DNA from: Trichomonas vaginalis G3
Lineage: Eukaryota > Parabasalia > Trichomonadida > Trichomonadidae
Direction: 5' to 3'
Length of the DNA: 64,000 bases
Assembly: GCF_026262505.1 (NCBI RefSeq)
Contig: NC_067204.1
Span: forward strand, 372,001 to 436,000
Position 1 is the first letter of the stretch. Every line of letters starts with the position of its first letter. The position numbers were made by a program, and so were the translations under genes. The notes beneath the pieces were generated by a model, which was given only the letters and a program-made list of their open reading frames with translations, searched no databases and had not been told where the DNA came from. Positions 19,017-28,266 of the stretch are shown piece after piece.

Positions 19017-19211
19017 GGACTCGGAATGCCAGAAGGATTTGACGAGGCAATTTACCTAATTGAGCTACTTGAGCCATCTGAAGTCAAGCGTAAAAATAAA
19101 GAGTGCATTTACCCTACTTGTTTGAAGTTGTCAAAATACTCTGTTATTTTTTCTTTCAGTAGCGGTAAGTCTTCTTTGAAGGTAAGTATTGTACAACCTT
19201 TCATATCATAG
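19011..19211 (+). pseudogene. Remnant of the gene on the right of the satellite (DEA.YLI type)
   Basis: The start (MEGLGMPEGFDEAIYLIELLE) resembles that of the gene at 24649-25013 (MDNIEPLDEAVYLI). Only a short piece remains before sequence of the KilA-N gene begins on the other strand. Confidence 0.45.
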
Positions 19212-20001
19212 TGTGTTTGAGGTAACGTATCTTGAACTATTTGTTTCACATCTTCATTCGGTGTCATTGAAATCGGTAAGTTTTCGCGATAGAACCAATT
19301 TCTGTCAGATTTGTAAATCTTAGCAAGGTCGTAAAAGCTTTTGTTGTTTCTTCTGACTAAATGCAACATAACCATATCTTTATCTTCTTCATTTTCCATC
19401 TCTTCAGTATAAATCATATACTTATAGTTCTTTTCCTTTCCTTTTGGTACCGAACGTGGTATTCTTTTCTGAATGCTTTTGTCTTTTGCTTCAAGCTTGT
19501 TTTCCATCTCTTCACGTTCTTGTCTATGAATTTCGTCAAGAAGTCTGTAAATATACCAAGCATAACGAGGCGAAGCCCACATTGCAACAGCATTTACAAG
19601 AAGTCTATGTACATAATATCCTCTCAAACCGTTTGGCAATTTTTCACGATTTTCATAGAGTTTTGGCGACTGGGGTTTTTTACCTACTCGCTGTTCTTCA
19701 CTGTTTTCATAGAGTTTTGGCGACTGGGGTTTTTACCTACTCGCTGTTCTTCACTGTTTTCAGAAAAAAGTATGTCTCGCTGTGCTTCATTTAATAGTTC
19801 AATAGTGCTTTGGTTCCTAAACCAGTCTTTAGGAAGCTTAGTATCTGGAGCATAACATGCTGTCAAAATACTTTGCATTTGGTACATGTCATCTTTGACT
19901 GAACGAATGAGACGTAACTGTTTGTTATACTGTATGTACTCATATTCTTCATTTATAGCTTCATGGACTATAACTGTTGTTGTGTTCTCTGTTGTTGACA
20001 T
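19109..20001 (-). pseudogene. KilA-N domain protein, broken (E1 copy)
   Basis: The N-terminal block (MSTTENTTTVIVHEAINEEYEYIQY), the KilA-N-like core (NRQST.ELLNEA region, GYYVHRLLVNAVAMW, YIYRLLDEI) and the long C-terminal domain (RSVPKGKEKNYKYMIYTEEM, FYDLAKIYKSDRNWFYRENLP) are nearly identical to the whole E2 gene at 42305-43132. KilA-N proteins are DNA-binding factors of phages and large DNA viruses. It is broken, with about two breaks, and has a short internal duplication. Confidence 0.75.
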
Positions 20002-20059
20002 ATCTGTCTTTACATACAAAATAAAAAAATAAATAAAAATAAAACTAACTTTATTTTTT
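20002..20059 (-). promoter_or_regulatory. Shared AT-rich leader of the KilA-N gene
   Basis: On the minus strand the leader reads AAAATAAAGTTAGTTTTA, then A/T runs, then TATTTTGTATGTAAAGA before the ATG. The same leader precedes the genes starting at 20895, 22235, 43132 and 45167. Confidence 0.55.
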
Positions 20060-20251
20060 CATCATGACACGAAGTGAAGATTTGCACTTCGTCAAATTTT
20101 ATAAAAAATTAGCGTTATTTTTACATCATGACACGAAGTGAAGATTTGCACTTCGTCAAATTTTATAAAAAATTAGCGTTATTTTTACATCATGACACGA
20201 AGTGAAGATTTGCACTTCGTCAAATTTTATAAAAAATTAGCGTTATTTTTT
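20060..20251. repeat. Three 64 bp tandem repeats with a GAAGTG/CACTTC hairpin
   Basis: Three nearly perfect copies begin CATCATGACACGAAGTG. Each contains ACGAAGTG...CACTTCGT, able to fold as a hairpin. They lie between the KilA-N and T5orf172 genes, upstream of the former. Confidence 0.9.
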
Positions 20252-20283
20252 CTATCTTTCACAAAAGACCAAAAATAAACGCT

Positions 20284-20895
20284 TTACATGTATTTTTCAG
20301 CAACTTCGTCAAATAATTTTATAGCTTTATCTATCTCATCTACTTCAAACGTTTCTTTACCTTTCGTGGGAGCACCATACATTTTCTCAAACTTTTCAAG
20401 TAGTTCTGTTTCTGCAGCTCTCATATCATTAACAAACACAACCTTGACTCTATTGACTGTACTGTCATATCTTTGAGTTATATTATATGTTCTTCCTATC
20501 TTATATCTTTTTGTGTTGAAGTCCTTCGGTTTCTGAACGATGTAAAGTAAGCCTTCACTGCAACGTTCCGTATCGAATGAACCATATGTTATGAAGTTAT
20601 ATCCAACAACTGGGTCTAACCATAACAAAACTATTGGTATAAGACTTTTGTCTATAAGATATGCTGCAGTTCCATAGAATCTTACCGATATCATAAGCAC
20701 AGGATTTCTTGTCAAAATTTTCTGAGTTGAAGCATTTCTAACCCAGTCGTTTGTTTTCTTTCCAGATGGAAATATAATGTCTGACAAAGAATATTTGTTG
20801 TATTTCTTTGAGTATCTTACGTTTAAATCACCTATTCTAACCAATTTGGTGTCATTGTCTATCTTTCTAACTGTTTCAAACTCAATGTTTGACAT
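20284..20895 (-). CDS. KilA-N-like / T5orf172 (GIY-YIG-like) protein, 203 aa
   Basis: Residues of about 5-110 resemble a KilA-N/Bro-N DNA-binding region (YSLSDIIFPSGKKTNDWVRNASTQ). Residues 120-200 fit the T5orf172/MUG113 domain (LLYIVQKP...RYKIGRT.NITQRYDS, then AETELLEKFEK, ETFEV), a GIY-YIG nuclease relative. This domain pairing is common in phages and nucleocytoplasmic DNA viruses. The leader is the shared KilA-type leader. No E2 counterpart was seen. It appears whole. Confidence 0.75.
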   Translation of the reverse strand: MSNIEFETVRKIDNDTKLVRIGDLNVRYSKKYNKYSLSDIIFPSGKKTNDWVRNASTQKILTRNPVLMISVRFYGTAAYLIDKSLIPIVLLWLDPVVGYNFITYGSFDTERCSEGLLYIVQKPKDFNTKRYKIGRTYNITQRYDSTVNRVKVVFVNDMRAAETELLEKFEKMYGAPTKGKETFEVDEIDKAIKLFDEVAEKYM

Positions 20896-21029
20896 TTTCT
20901 GTTCTTACATACAAAATAAAAAAAATAAAAAAAATAAAACTAACTTTATTTTTTCTATCTTAAGGAAATTCACGATTTTCATACGGAATCCCTTCTCTCG
21001 GTTTTCCGAGGGAAGCAAGCATATGCCAT

Positions 21030-21296
21030 TTTTTGACGAAGTGAAGAGTAACACTTCGTCAAAAATAATGTTTAGGTGAAGAGGTGACATCTCACCTGTT
21101 TTCTCACCTCAGTTATTTTATAAGCGTTTTACATGGTAAACGTTATTTTTTAAATTTTGTGAAAACTCAACGGTTTGACACAAGCCCTAAAAATTATTTT
21201 ACTCAGAATTTTGTTGCTGAATTCAGCAAAAATAATGTTTAGGTGAAGAGGTGACATCTCACCTGTTTTCTCACCTCTTTTCTCACCTCAGTTATT
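21030..21296. promoter_or_regulatory. Palindrome cluster (TGACGAAGTG/CACTTCGTCA and GGTGA..TCACC)
   Basis: A hairpin TTTTTGACGAAGTG...CACTTCGTCAAAAA is at about 21034-21065. Two AGGTGAAGAGGTGACATCTCACCT blocks follow at about 21073 and 21241. Similar palindromes recur at 22310-22720, 22900-22930, 43740-44220 and 45250-46050, always between accessory genes. Confidence 0.6.
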
Positions 21297-22235
21297 TTAT
21301 AAGCGTTTTACATGAATTGTACGATGTATATTTGAAATCTTAAACAATTTCGTAGCTTCTATTTCTTCTGTCAGTACATCGAATGTTTTAACGATACCGA
21401 AAGTTTCTTTATACTTCTTCTTGACGTCAGATAGAAGGAAATCTTCTGCTGTTGGATAGTTTTTGTTCAGAAATTCTAACATGTCCATTTTATCTTCTGC
21501 TGGCTTTTCTGCTTCTTTCTTTAAGTCTGCATAGTCGTTTCGCATTCTTTCTATCTCTTTGACGGAGTAGTTATATTTCCTAATTGCTGCTTTACATTTA
21601 GAACATTGCGGGTTCATTTTTGCGTTATATTCTGAAACCTTACCTGCTAAAACAACTAAGGCGTCAATGGTTTTCTTTAACTCAAACATAGCGGGTCTTA
21701 TTTGTTCGTTCCATATCTTACCCCTCCTATCTTCATCTCTTATCTGCCATACACATTCAGCAACTAATGAAACAAAGTTGTCGTAGGTCTTAAATTCTTC
21801 GGATTTGTAAAGGTCAGAGATGTTCTTATATAACATGTCGCAATCTTTGTCCATAACCTTATGGTTGCAATGAAAACCAAGGAATTCATAATTTACCTTA
21901 CGAATGAACTTCTTTATTTCTACTGAGTCAGTTGCTTTGACTTCTATTTCGTCGAATTCGGGAATAGTGAGTTTTTGTTGTTGGATTTCAGGCAATTTGG
22001 GTAAATGGTCAATAATGTCCTGCATTTCATAAAGATACTGTTCATTTGTTTCATCTTTCGCACTACAGTCTAAATTACTTGTTAACAATTCTTGCTTTAT
22101 CTTCTGGATTTTTGTTTCGAAAGTATATGAAGAAGGAATGAAGTTTTTCATCTCTACCAACATTGACGTAGGATTCATAACTAACGAGTTTGGTGCTGTT
22201 GTTTGTATTGCTGTTGTGCCGATTGTTGAAATCAT
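21297..22235 (-). CDS. Hypothetical 312-aa accessory protein (E1 copy)
   Basis: The family is unknown to me. The protein is mostly helical with a possible zinc site (FHCNHKVMDKDCD around residues 115-127 and PQCSKCKAA around 206-214). I count about 14 differences from the E2 copy at 44229-45167 across 312 residues, far closer than any other shared gene of E1 and E2. It has the KilA-type leader and the same upstream repeat array in both elements. It is whole in both, which suggests recent transfer or selection. A regulatory or replication accessory role is possible but unproven. Confidence 0.75.
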   Translation of the reverse strand: MISTIGTTAIQTTAPNSLVMNPTSMLVEMKNFIPSSYTFETKIQKIKQELLTSNLDCSAKDETNEQYLYEMQDIIDHLPKLPEIQQQKLTIPEFDEIEVKATDSVEIKKFIRKVNYEFLGFHCNHKVMDKDCDMLYKNISDLYKSEEFKTYDNFVSLVAECVWQIRDEDRRGKIWNEQIRPAMFELKKTIDALVVLAGKVSEYNAKMNPQCSKCKAAIRKYNYSVKEIERMRNDYADLKKEAEKPAEDKMDMLEFLNKNYPTAEDFLLSDVKKKYKETFGIVKTFDVLTEEIEATKLFKISNIHRTIHVKRL

Positions 22236-22299
22236 ATCTTTTATACAAAATAAAAAAAATAAATAAAATAAAACTAACTTTATTTTTTATTTCGGGAAA

Positions 22300-22930
22300 A
22301 TTCATGAAAATTCATGAGGTGAGAAAACAGGTGAGAAAACAGGTGAGATCTCACATTCTAACATAAACATTCTCGTCAAATACAAAAAAATAACTTTCAC
22401 TTTTTCATTAGATAACTGTTATTTTTTGACGAAGTGAAAGATAACACTTCGTCAAAAAAATCCCTGAAATCATACCTTACATACAAAATAAAAAAAAATA
22501 ACTTTCACTTTTTCATTAGATAACTGTTATTTTTTGACGAAGTGAAAGATAACACTTCGTCAAAAAAATCCCTGAAATCATACCTTACATACAAAATAAA
22601 AAAAATAACTTTCACTTTTTCATTAGATAACTGTTATTTTTTGACGAAGTGAAAGATAACACTTCGTCAAAAAAATCCCTGAAATCATACCTTACATACA
22701 AAATAAAAAAAATAAATGAAATAAAACTAACTTTATTTTGTATTTCGGGAAAATTTATGAAAATTCATGAGGTGACAAAACATTTACGTTCATGTTTGAC
22801 AAAACATTTACGAAGAAGTCTTGACAAAACATTTACGATGAAGAAGTTTCGACAAAACATTTACGATGAAATTCATGAAAATTCATGAGGTGAGAAAAGA
22901 GGTGAGAAAACAGGTGAGATGTCACCTCTT
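22300..22930. repeat. Upstream array: three ~107 bp units plus ACAAAACATTTACG repeats
   Basis: Three units of about 107 bp start near 22385. Each holds ATAACTTTCACTTTTTCATTA, a TGACGAAGTG...CACTTCGTCA hairpin and a copy of the gene leader (ATCATACCTTACATACAAAAT). After 22780 come four GACAAAACATTTACG units and a GTGAGATGTCAC palindrome. E2 carries four related units at 45500-45935. Confidence 0.85.
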
Positions 22931-23112
22931 CACCTAAACATTATTTTTACTGAATTTAGCAACAAAATGAACGAGGTCAGGATGTATGTTGCTGAATTCA
23001 TTCATAACACCCTTTGTAAGCTCATAAAATGTTTGTTTTGAGGTCGAGCCACTTTTGGCTCCACCGTATTCTTTCAACCTGAAGCATTTAATATATGTAA
23101 AAATATATTGTT
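22931..23112. other. AT-rich spacer between the repeat array and the HNH gene
   Basis: No gene is seen. It ends in ACCTGAAGCATTTAATATATG, which recurs at 25972 beside an HNH remnant. Confidence 0.5.
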
Positions 23113-23697
23113 TTAAAATGGTATGCCATATAGCTTCTTGAATTTGTTAAGAAGTATTCGAACGTATTTTCCATCTGTATCTATAGTGTTTACATAAGCA
23201 TAGCCCGCCTTAGTAAAATATACTTGTAATTTCCTATAGTTTACGCCGGTATAAAAGTAGAAAGAGTCTTGTTCTTCGCTATAGTAGTAAAACTCCAACG
23301 TATGCTTGCCATAGTCTGTAATTTCAATTGTTTCATCTTCTAGTTCGTCGACAAATTCGAATACAATATCTCTAAATTTACCTTTGTTCTTATTGTTTTC
23401 AGAATAAGTGACCCAACGTAAGTTTTCAAGTCTATTGTCGTTTCTTATATGGTTTATATGGTCTACAAAAGGTAAATTGTTAGGATTCAGTATAAAATGA
23501 GTTGCAATGACAACATGTTTAAGATAGTGTTTTCCACCCATCTTCATATCAGCATATCCGTCATTTTGCTCCCATTCGCTTAAAACTCTTTTTGTCTTTT
23601 TGTTTCTGACTTCAAATGACTCACAACAGTGAATTTCATATTTCTCATCTAACAAACAAGTTTCCCAACGGTCTTCTCCAACAAACTCAGCGTACAT
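23113..23697 (-). CDS. HNH homing-type endonuclease, 194 aa
   Basis: The HNH core is FVDHINHIRNDNRLENLRWVTYSEN at about residues 77-101, with a preceding NUMOD4-like region (GYADMKMGGKHYLKHVVIA). The C-terminal 80 residues form a separate domain (IEITDYGKHTLEFYYY, YRKLQVYF, DGKYVRILLNKFK) shared with the E2 HNH protein and with the small protein in the E2 terminal repeat. These enzymes nick or cut DNA and often spread by homing. It appears whole. Confidence 0.85.
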   Translation of the reverse strand: MYAEFVGEDRWETCLLDEKYEIHCCESFEVRNKKTKRVLSEWEQNDGYADMKMGGKHYLKHVVIATHFILNPNNLPFVDHINHIRNDNRLENLRWVTYSENNKNKGKFRDIVFEFVDELEDETIEITDYGKHTLEFYYYSEEQDSFYFYTGVNYRKLQVYFTKAGYAYVNTIDTDGKYVRILLNKFKKLYGIPF

Positions 23698-23789
23698 TTC
23701 AAATAAAATAAAAAAAATATATTGTTTTAAAAATAAATTGTTTTCATGAGTTTTCTACGATGTTAGAAAACAGGTGAGAAAACGTGTTA

Positions 23790-24269
23790 GATCTAACATG
23801 CTAACATAAACATTATTTTTACTGAATTTAGCAACAACTTTCTCTCAATTGGAGCTGTGGCATACTCTTTGCGTAAGCGGTTCAGACCTTCTTCGATTTG
23901 TATTGGAAGTAGTAGTAATTTGGATTGAGATTGGAATTGCTGGAACATCCAAGGGTTGGAGCTGTAGCATACTCTTTGCGTAAGCGGTTCAGACCTTCTT
24001 CGAACTCTTGGTCTCTCTTCGATTTGTATTGGAATTGGTAGTAATTTGGATTGAGATTGGAATTGCTGGAACATCCAAGGGTTGGAGCTGTAGCATACTC
24101 TTTGCGTAAGCGGTTCAGACCTTCTTCGAACTCTTGGTCTCTCTTCGATTTGTATTGGAATTGGTAGTAATTTGGACTGAGATTGGAATTGCTGGAACTG
24201 AGGTGCAGGGGCTGGTGCTTTCGGTTCTTCTGGATTGAGATTGGACTCGGTTGGTGGGACGTCGGACAT
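23790..24269 (-). CDS. Repeat-containing MSDVP-type protein beside the 21 bp satellite, 158 aa
   Basis: It starts MSDVPPTESNLNPEEPKAPAP at the satellite edge. It is then built from 42-residue (126 bp) units (FQQFQSQSKLLPIPIQIEER, RRRSEPLTQRVCYSSNPWM), two full and one partial. The ATG at 24269 is chosen by alignment to the shorter homologue at 18653. The unit is basic and could bind nucleic acid. The function is unknown. Confidence 0.55.
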
Positions 24270-24299
24270 TCGTTTGTGGCTTAACCATCGGACCACAAC

Positions 24300-24646
24300 G
24301 ATAAAAATCTCTGCTACTAGCAGTACTTCTACTGACAGTAGCAGTACTTTTACTGACAGTAGAAGTACTTTTACTGACAGTAGCAGTACTTTTTCTGACA
24401 GTAGCAGTACTTTTACTGACAGTAGCAGTACTTTTACTGACAGTAGCAGTACTTTTACTGACAGTAGCAGTACTTTATCGTCGAAAACCCTCTCAAATTT
24501 TCCTTTTTACTGACGGTAGCAGTACTTTTACTGACAGTAGCAGTACTTTTACTGACAGTAGCAGTACTTTTTCTGACAGTAGCAGTACTTTTACTGACAG
24601 TAGCAGTACTTTTACTGACAGTAGCAGTACTTTTTCTGACAGTAGC
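24300..24646. repeat. Satellite of about 15 units, 21 bp (CTGACAGTAGCAGTACTTTTA)-type
   Basis: Two blocks of about seven or eight units flank a central unique segment at about 24477-24511. Units contain AGTACT and GTAGCAGTAC. The placement, the central break and the 21 bp period mirror the array at 18664-19016, although unit sequences differ. Confidence 0.9.
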
Positions 24647-24648
24647 AA

Positions 24649-25013
24649 TGGACAACATCGAGCCATTAGATGAGGCAGTTTACCTAATTTAAATTAACGA
24701 GCTTGTTAAAGACTACTTGCGCAAGGTCATGAAGCCCAAGGTCAAGTTCACCACTATTTCTGGAAGGGCTGCCTTGACTCTCGAGATTTCGACTGGAATT
24801 CCAATTGAGGTACCAGAAAACACTCCTTTCGACGACATAAAGGACGCCAAAAGAGAAGCTCTTGTTAAGTTCCTAAACAAACGTCCTTGGATACTACTTC
24901 CAAACAGAGAGAGTCCAATTCCACGAATTATACAAATTCTCAAGGGTCTCCTTCACTTCTCGGGTCAACCATTCTACATAACCTCAGAAGGCGACATCCA
25001 ACCAGTTCAGTAA
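24649..25013 (+). pseudogene. DEAVYLI-type element gene right of the 21 bp satellite
   Basis: The frame begins MDNIEPLDEAVYLI and continues into a compact basic domain (KPKVKFTTISGRAALTLEIS, PWILLPNRESPIPRII, GQPFYITSEGDI). I do not recognise it. Codon use is more GC-rich than the neighbours, hinting at a different origin. About one break. It is divergent from the MSDVP gene across the satellite. Confidence 0.5.
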
Positions 25014-25126
25014 ACATCTCATTTTAACTCACTTTTTTATGTTTTTTGTGAAAGTGTCAAAAATAAATTGTTTTCATGAGTTTTCTACGATGTTAGAAAA
25101 AATGTTATTTTCTAATATCTTCACAT

Positions 25127-25965
25127 TCAATACTTTTTCAGCACTTTTCCGTAGTTATATATGAAAGACAATTCGAGATAAAAGTCATAGTACAATGGAA
25201 TAATATGTTGCACACCATTTGTTGTGAACCAAACTTGAAAGTCAGAGAAACTGTTACTAGGTGGTTCGTAGAATTTAGAAGCAAAGTCATAAAGGTCCTT
25301 ACCAATACATAGAAAACGATTGTTGCTTGAACTGAAACTTGCATGACATATAACATTTTGAGGGTCAAACACGTTTCTATAAACTGTCAAATCTGCTGGT
25401 GGAAGTATAAATTTAAATGGACCATCTGTGGTAAGGTTCGTTCTGGTTTAGTAACCGAAGAAATTGTGCCCAAGAACGTTTGTCTACTTTCCAAAATAAA
25501 ACTCTGTATCTCTTGGAGGTTAATTTCAATCTTTTGAAATGAAACGGTGGAGTTCATCTTGTCATATTCTAGTTTCAGATAGTATGTTCCATTTAGAAAG
25601 AGTCGTATTTTTCTTGAAATTCCCAATAAATATTTGTTCATTTGAGTTTGAAAGTCATTTAGAGTTTTCTCAAGACTTTCGTCTGAACGAACTGTAAAGA
25701 TTCTCATTTCGTCAAATTGTCTATTAGACCATCAGAACCTTTATACTGCCATGAAAATATACTGCGAACATAAATGCGTTAGTTCTATTTGAAAACAAAA
25801 CTCTTCTAAATCCTATTGCCTTTGCATCTGAAGGACTTTGAAGCCAACGAATTGGATAGTCAAACCTGTATGCTCGGGATGAAATTTCTTCATCTGATAT
25901 ATTCCTACCAGCATTTGTAAAGATATAGTCTAACGTTTTGTATCTGCTACTTTTGTTCTTTGTTT
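25127..25965 (-). pseudogene. Second minor-capsid-like gene of E1, diverged and broken
   Basis: The C-terminal block (NVICHASFSSSNNRFLCIGKD, then YEPPSNSFSDFQVWFTT and YLELSFIYNY) is clearly homologous to the gene at 60786-61643 but diverged. The N-terminal side shows YPIRWL- and AIGFRR-type remnants. There are about three breaks. It is a paralogue of the gene at 29668-30517 within the same element. Confidence 0.65.
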
Positions 25966-26098
25966 TTCAACCTGAAGCATTTAATATATGTAAAAATATA
26001 TTGTTTTAAAATGGTATGCCATTTCATATTTTTCATCTAACAAACAAGTTTCCCAACGGTCTTCTCCAACAAACTCAGCGTACATTTCAAATAAAATT
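25966..26098 (-). pseudogene. Short remnant of an HNH gene (two ends joined)
   Basis: Bases 25972-26017 match the 3' flank and last codons of the HNH gene at 23113, and 26018-26098 match its first codons and leader. The middle is absent. This is a relic of a second HNH insertion or of a duplicated copy. Confidence 0.75.
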
Positions 26099-26117
26099 AA
26101 AAAAATATTTTTTTCTT

Positions 26118-26697
26118 TACTTTACATAACCGCCTGCTGCCATAAGTCTTTGACGCCAACCCATACCAGCTAATGAAGGTTGACTTGTTTAGTTTGGAAA
26201 CTAAACTTTGGTTTTGGTTTATCTTCAGTTTTTGGTTTTTCTTCTTCTATCGGTTTTTCGTCACTTTTCGTTCCGCTGGCTGTACCCCACCTGCAGAACA
26301 GTTGTGTCGTCAAACATCTTCATAAATATCATATGCCATTTGTTTTGTTTTCCTTTCAACTTTTTGTGTTTGTTGTAAAGTTTAGAATATTTCGACTCTA
26401 AGTCAATGAGATGTTCTATAATGAACTGTTGGTCAGTGAAGTAAACTTTCCATCTGTTGTCTCGAAAGCTCCTTCAGACTTCAATATTTTATTTGTGAGA
26501 GTCTGTTTCTTTTTTGAGATACTAGCCGTTTCCATTTTTATGAAAAGTGACTTTGTAGTTAGGGTTTGTATTTCCAGACCTGGCACTTTTATTATTGAAT
26601 TTTTCTCTTCATCTGTAAGTTCTTTGACAGGTTTTGACAATGGTTCTGAACTTTTTGTTTGTGGTGTCAAATCTACCGTTTCAACTTCTTCGGTCAT
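26118..26697 (-). pseudogene. Hypothetical charged element protein, broken
   Basis: The N-terminal part (MTEEVETVDLTPQTKSSEP) is acidic and then lysine-rich. A helical segment (FIIEHLIDLESKYSKLYNKH) and a K/E/P-rich tail follow. I do not recognise it. There are about two breaks. A TTTTTTACTGAGATGAA leader precedes the ATG, the same as for the next gene upstream. Confidence 0.5.
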
Positions 26698-26732
26698 TTC
26701 ATCTCAGTAAAAAATTTTAGTTTGGTTTGTTT

Positions 26733-26870
26733 TCAACTGGTTGTTGTTGTTTTTTTAAGTCGGTCTAAAACTTCCTGAGGTATAGGAAGAACTTGACAAA
26801 CACGTGGTGTAACTGCTGGAAGTCGACAAATCCATCTTGAACCCATTTGTCTCAATGCTGTATTGTTCAT
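26733..26870 (-). CDS. Small hypothetical protein, 45 aa
   Basis: The ORF MNNTALRQMGSRWICRLPAV continues to a PIPQEVLDRLKK segment. Its leader TTTTTTACTGAGATGAA is the same as that of the gene starting at 26697, which supports expression. The function is unknown. Confidence 0.45.
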   Translation of the reverse strand: MNNTALRQMGSRWICRLPAVTPRVCQVLPIPQEVLDRLKKTTTTS

Positions 26871-26876
26871 TTCATC

Positions 26877-27287
26877 TCAGTAAAAAACTTTACATTCCCC
26901 ACGTTTGAGGCGGTTGAGGTTGGTTATTGGTTTACCACTGTTGTGCATGTTATATCCTCTGTTAAAGAATCTTTCACTTGGTATATAGTGTCCTGCTTGG
27001 TTATAGTAGTCATTTGCTTTGTTATAATAGTTTCCTGCTTGTCTTCCTACATTGTCCATCCATCCTTGAACTTTTCCTCTTGTTTCAGGATTTGGAATAA
27101 GATTTGTTTGCATTCGTGCTACATCCCAACCTTTCTGTACAGTTTGTATAATAGGTTGTGCTTTCTCTTTAGTATACCTAATGTACTCAAAATCTTCCTT
27201 CCAATTCCAAATGCACCTCTGGCTATTGTTCCCACTGCGGGCAAAAAATCTGGATGCAACTCCTGCTAATGCGCCAAATAAACCCAT
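26877..27287 (-). CDS. Minor virion-type protein, 136 aa
   Basis: It starts with a glycine/alanine-rich hydrophobic segment (MGLFGALAGVASRFFARSG), then tyrosine/asparagine-rich sequence (NYYNKANDYYNQAGHY) and a basic end. It resembles in style the E2 protein at 54517-55044 (MVAWAALGAMGTKALAFG). A membrane-interacting or core virion role is inferred. It is divergent from the integrase gene across 18 bp. Confidence 0.55.
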   Translation of the reverse strand: MGLFGALAGVASRFFARSGNNSQRCIWNWKEDFEYIRYTKEKAQPIIQTVQKGWDVARMQTNLIPNPETRGKVQGWMDNVGRQAGNYYNKANDYYNQAGHYIPSERFFNRGYNMHNSGKPITNLNRLKRGECKVFY

Positions 27288-27305
27288 TTCTTATGGGTTA
27301 AAAAA

Positions 27306-28266
27306 ATGACGAATCCAAACAAGGACCCCTATGTTTCTAAAGCGACAAAGAAAGCACTCATGATAAAAATCTTTAGTTCAACACCAAATGCTTGGTTTAT
27401 GGATATCTTGGAAAAACATTCCGAGGTATAGAGAAGATGACCACCATACTGGTTAATATTTGTTGCGTCAAAACACAAGATACTGTGAAGCCATACCATT
27501 ATGGTCCAAAAAATATTTTAGATGTGAAAACTGCTTTGACAATATTCGTTGACAAATACCATCCAACAAAAACTGACATCTGACTGTGAAAGTTCTTTCC
27601 AAATCAGATGATGTAAAAAACTATCTGCGTTCAAAAAATGTAAACCAATATTTCATCGTCGACCAAACCATTCTGCTCTTGGTGTCATTGACGGTTGTAT
27701 AAAAATGTTAAGAGACTTAAACCAACCACAAGGTGTGAAGCAAATGAAGTGTCATATGAGACAAGTATAGACACTTCTCCATGGCAAAAGATGAGACAAG
27801 TTTTAAATATTTACAATAACCGTAAACAAAAAGGTTTGGGAAACCACTCCCCCGAAGAAATGAAAAACAACCCTGACTTAGAGAAAGACTATATATTTAA
27901 TAATTTAGTCAAAAGAGACAAACAAGAAAGAATGCGGGCTTCAAACTTCGGAAGGGTGACAAAGTAAAAATAGAAATACCTAAACGCGACCCATATGAAA
28001 ATACTATTGACTATGACAACAATGGGAACTCGACAGGTACTCACATTCGTGTTCGTAAAAATAGAAGAAAGTATACAAGAGAATATTATGAAGTTTTAGG
28101 CAAACATGGCAAAATGTACACACTGCAAGCAGAAGATAAAACTACTATTGCCAGACCTCGTTTCAAACTTGTCAAAGTTCAAGGTGGTATACTTTCAAAG
28201 ACAGTTCCTAACAAATATAAGACAACTCCTGACGAATATGCTAAAGAAGTTGAAAATGACGACTAA
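27306..28266 (+). pseudogene. Maverick rve integrase, family I, broken
   Basis: Integrase core blocks include AWFMDILE, the KYHPT..TSDCESSF region, HSALGVIDGCIKMLRDLNQ, the MRQVLNIYNNRKQK helix and a basic C-terminal domain (GTHIRVRKNRRKYTREYYEV, GKMYTLQAEDKT). It is homologous to the partial copy at 63265-64000 and more distantly to the whole E2 integrase. About five breaks. It is convergent with the fibre gene. Confidence 0.8.

Noticed and set aside
27306-28266. Introns explaining the interrupted element genes
   Set aside because: No conserved trichomonad splice motifs (GTAYGT with ACTAAC near the acceptor) flank the interruptions, and the whole copies elsewhere contain no intron. They are treated as ordinary decay or sequence error.
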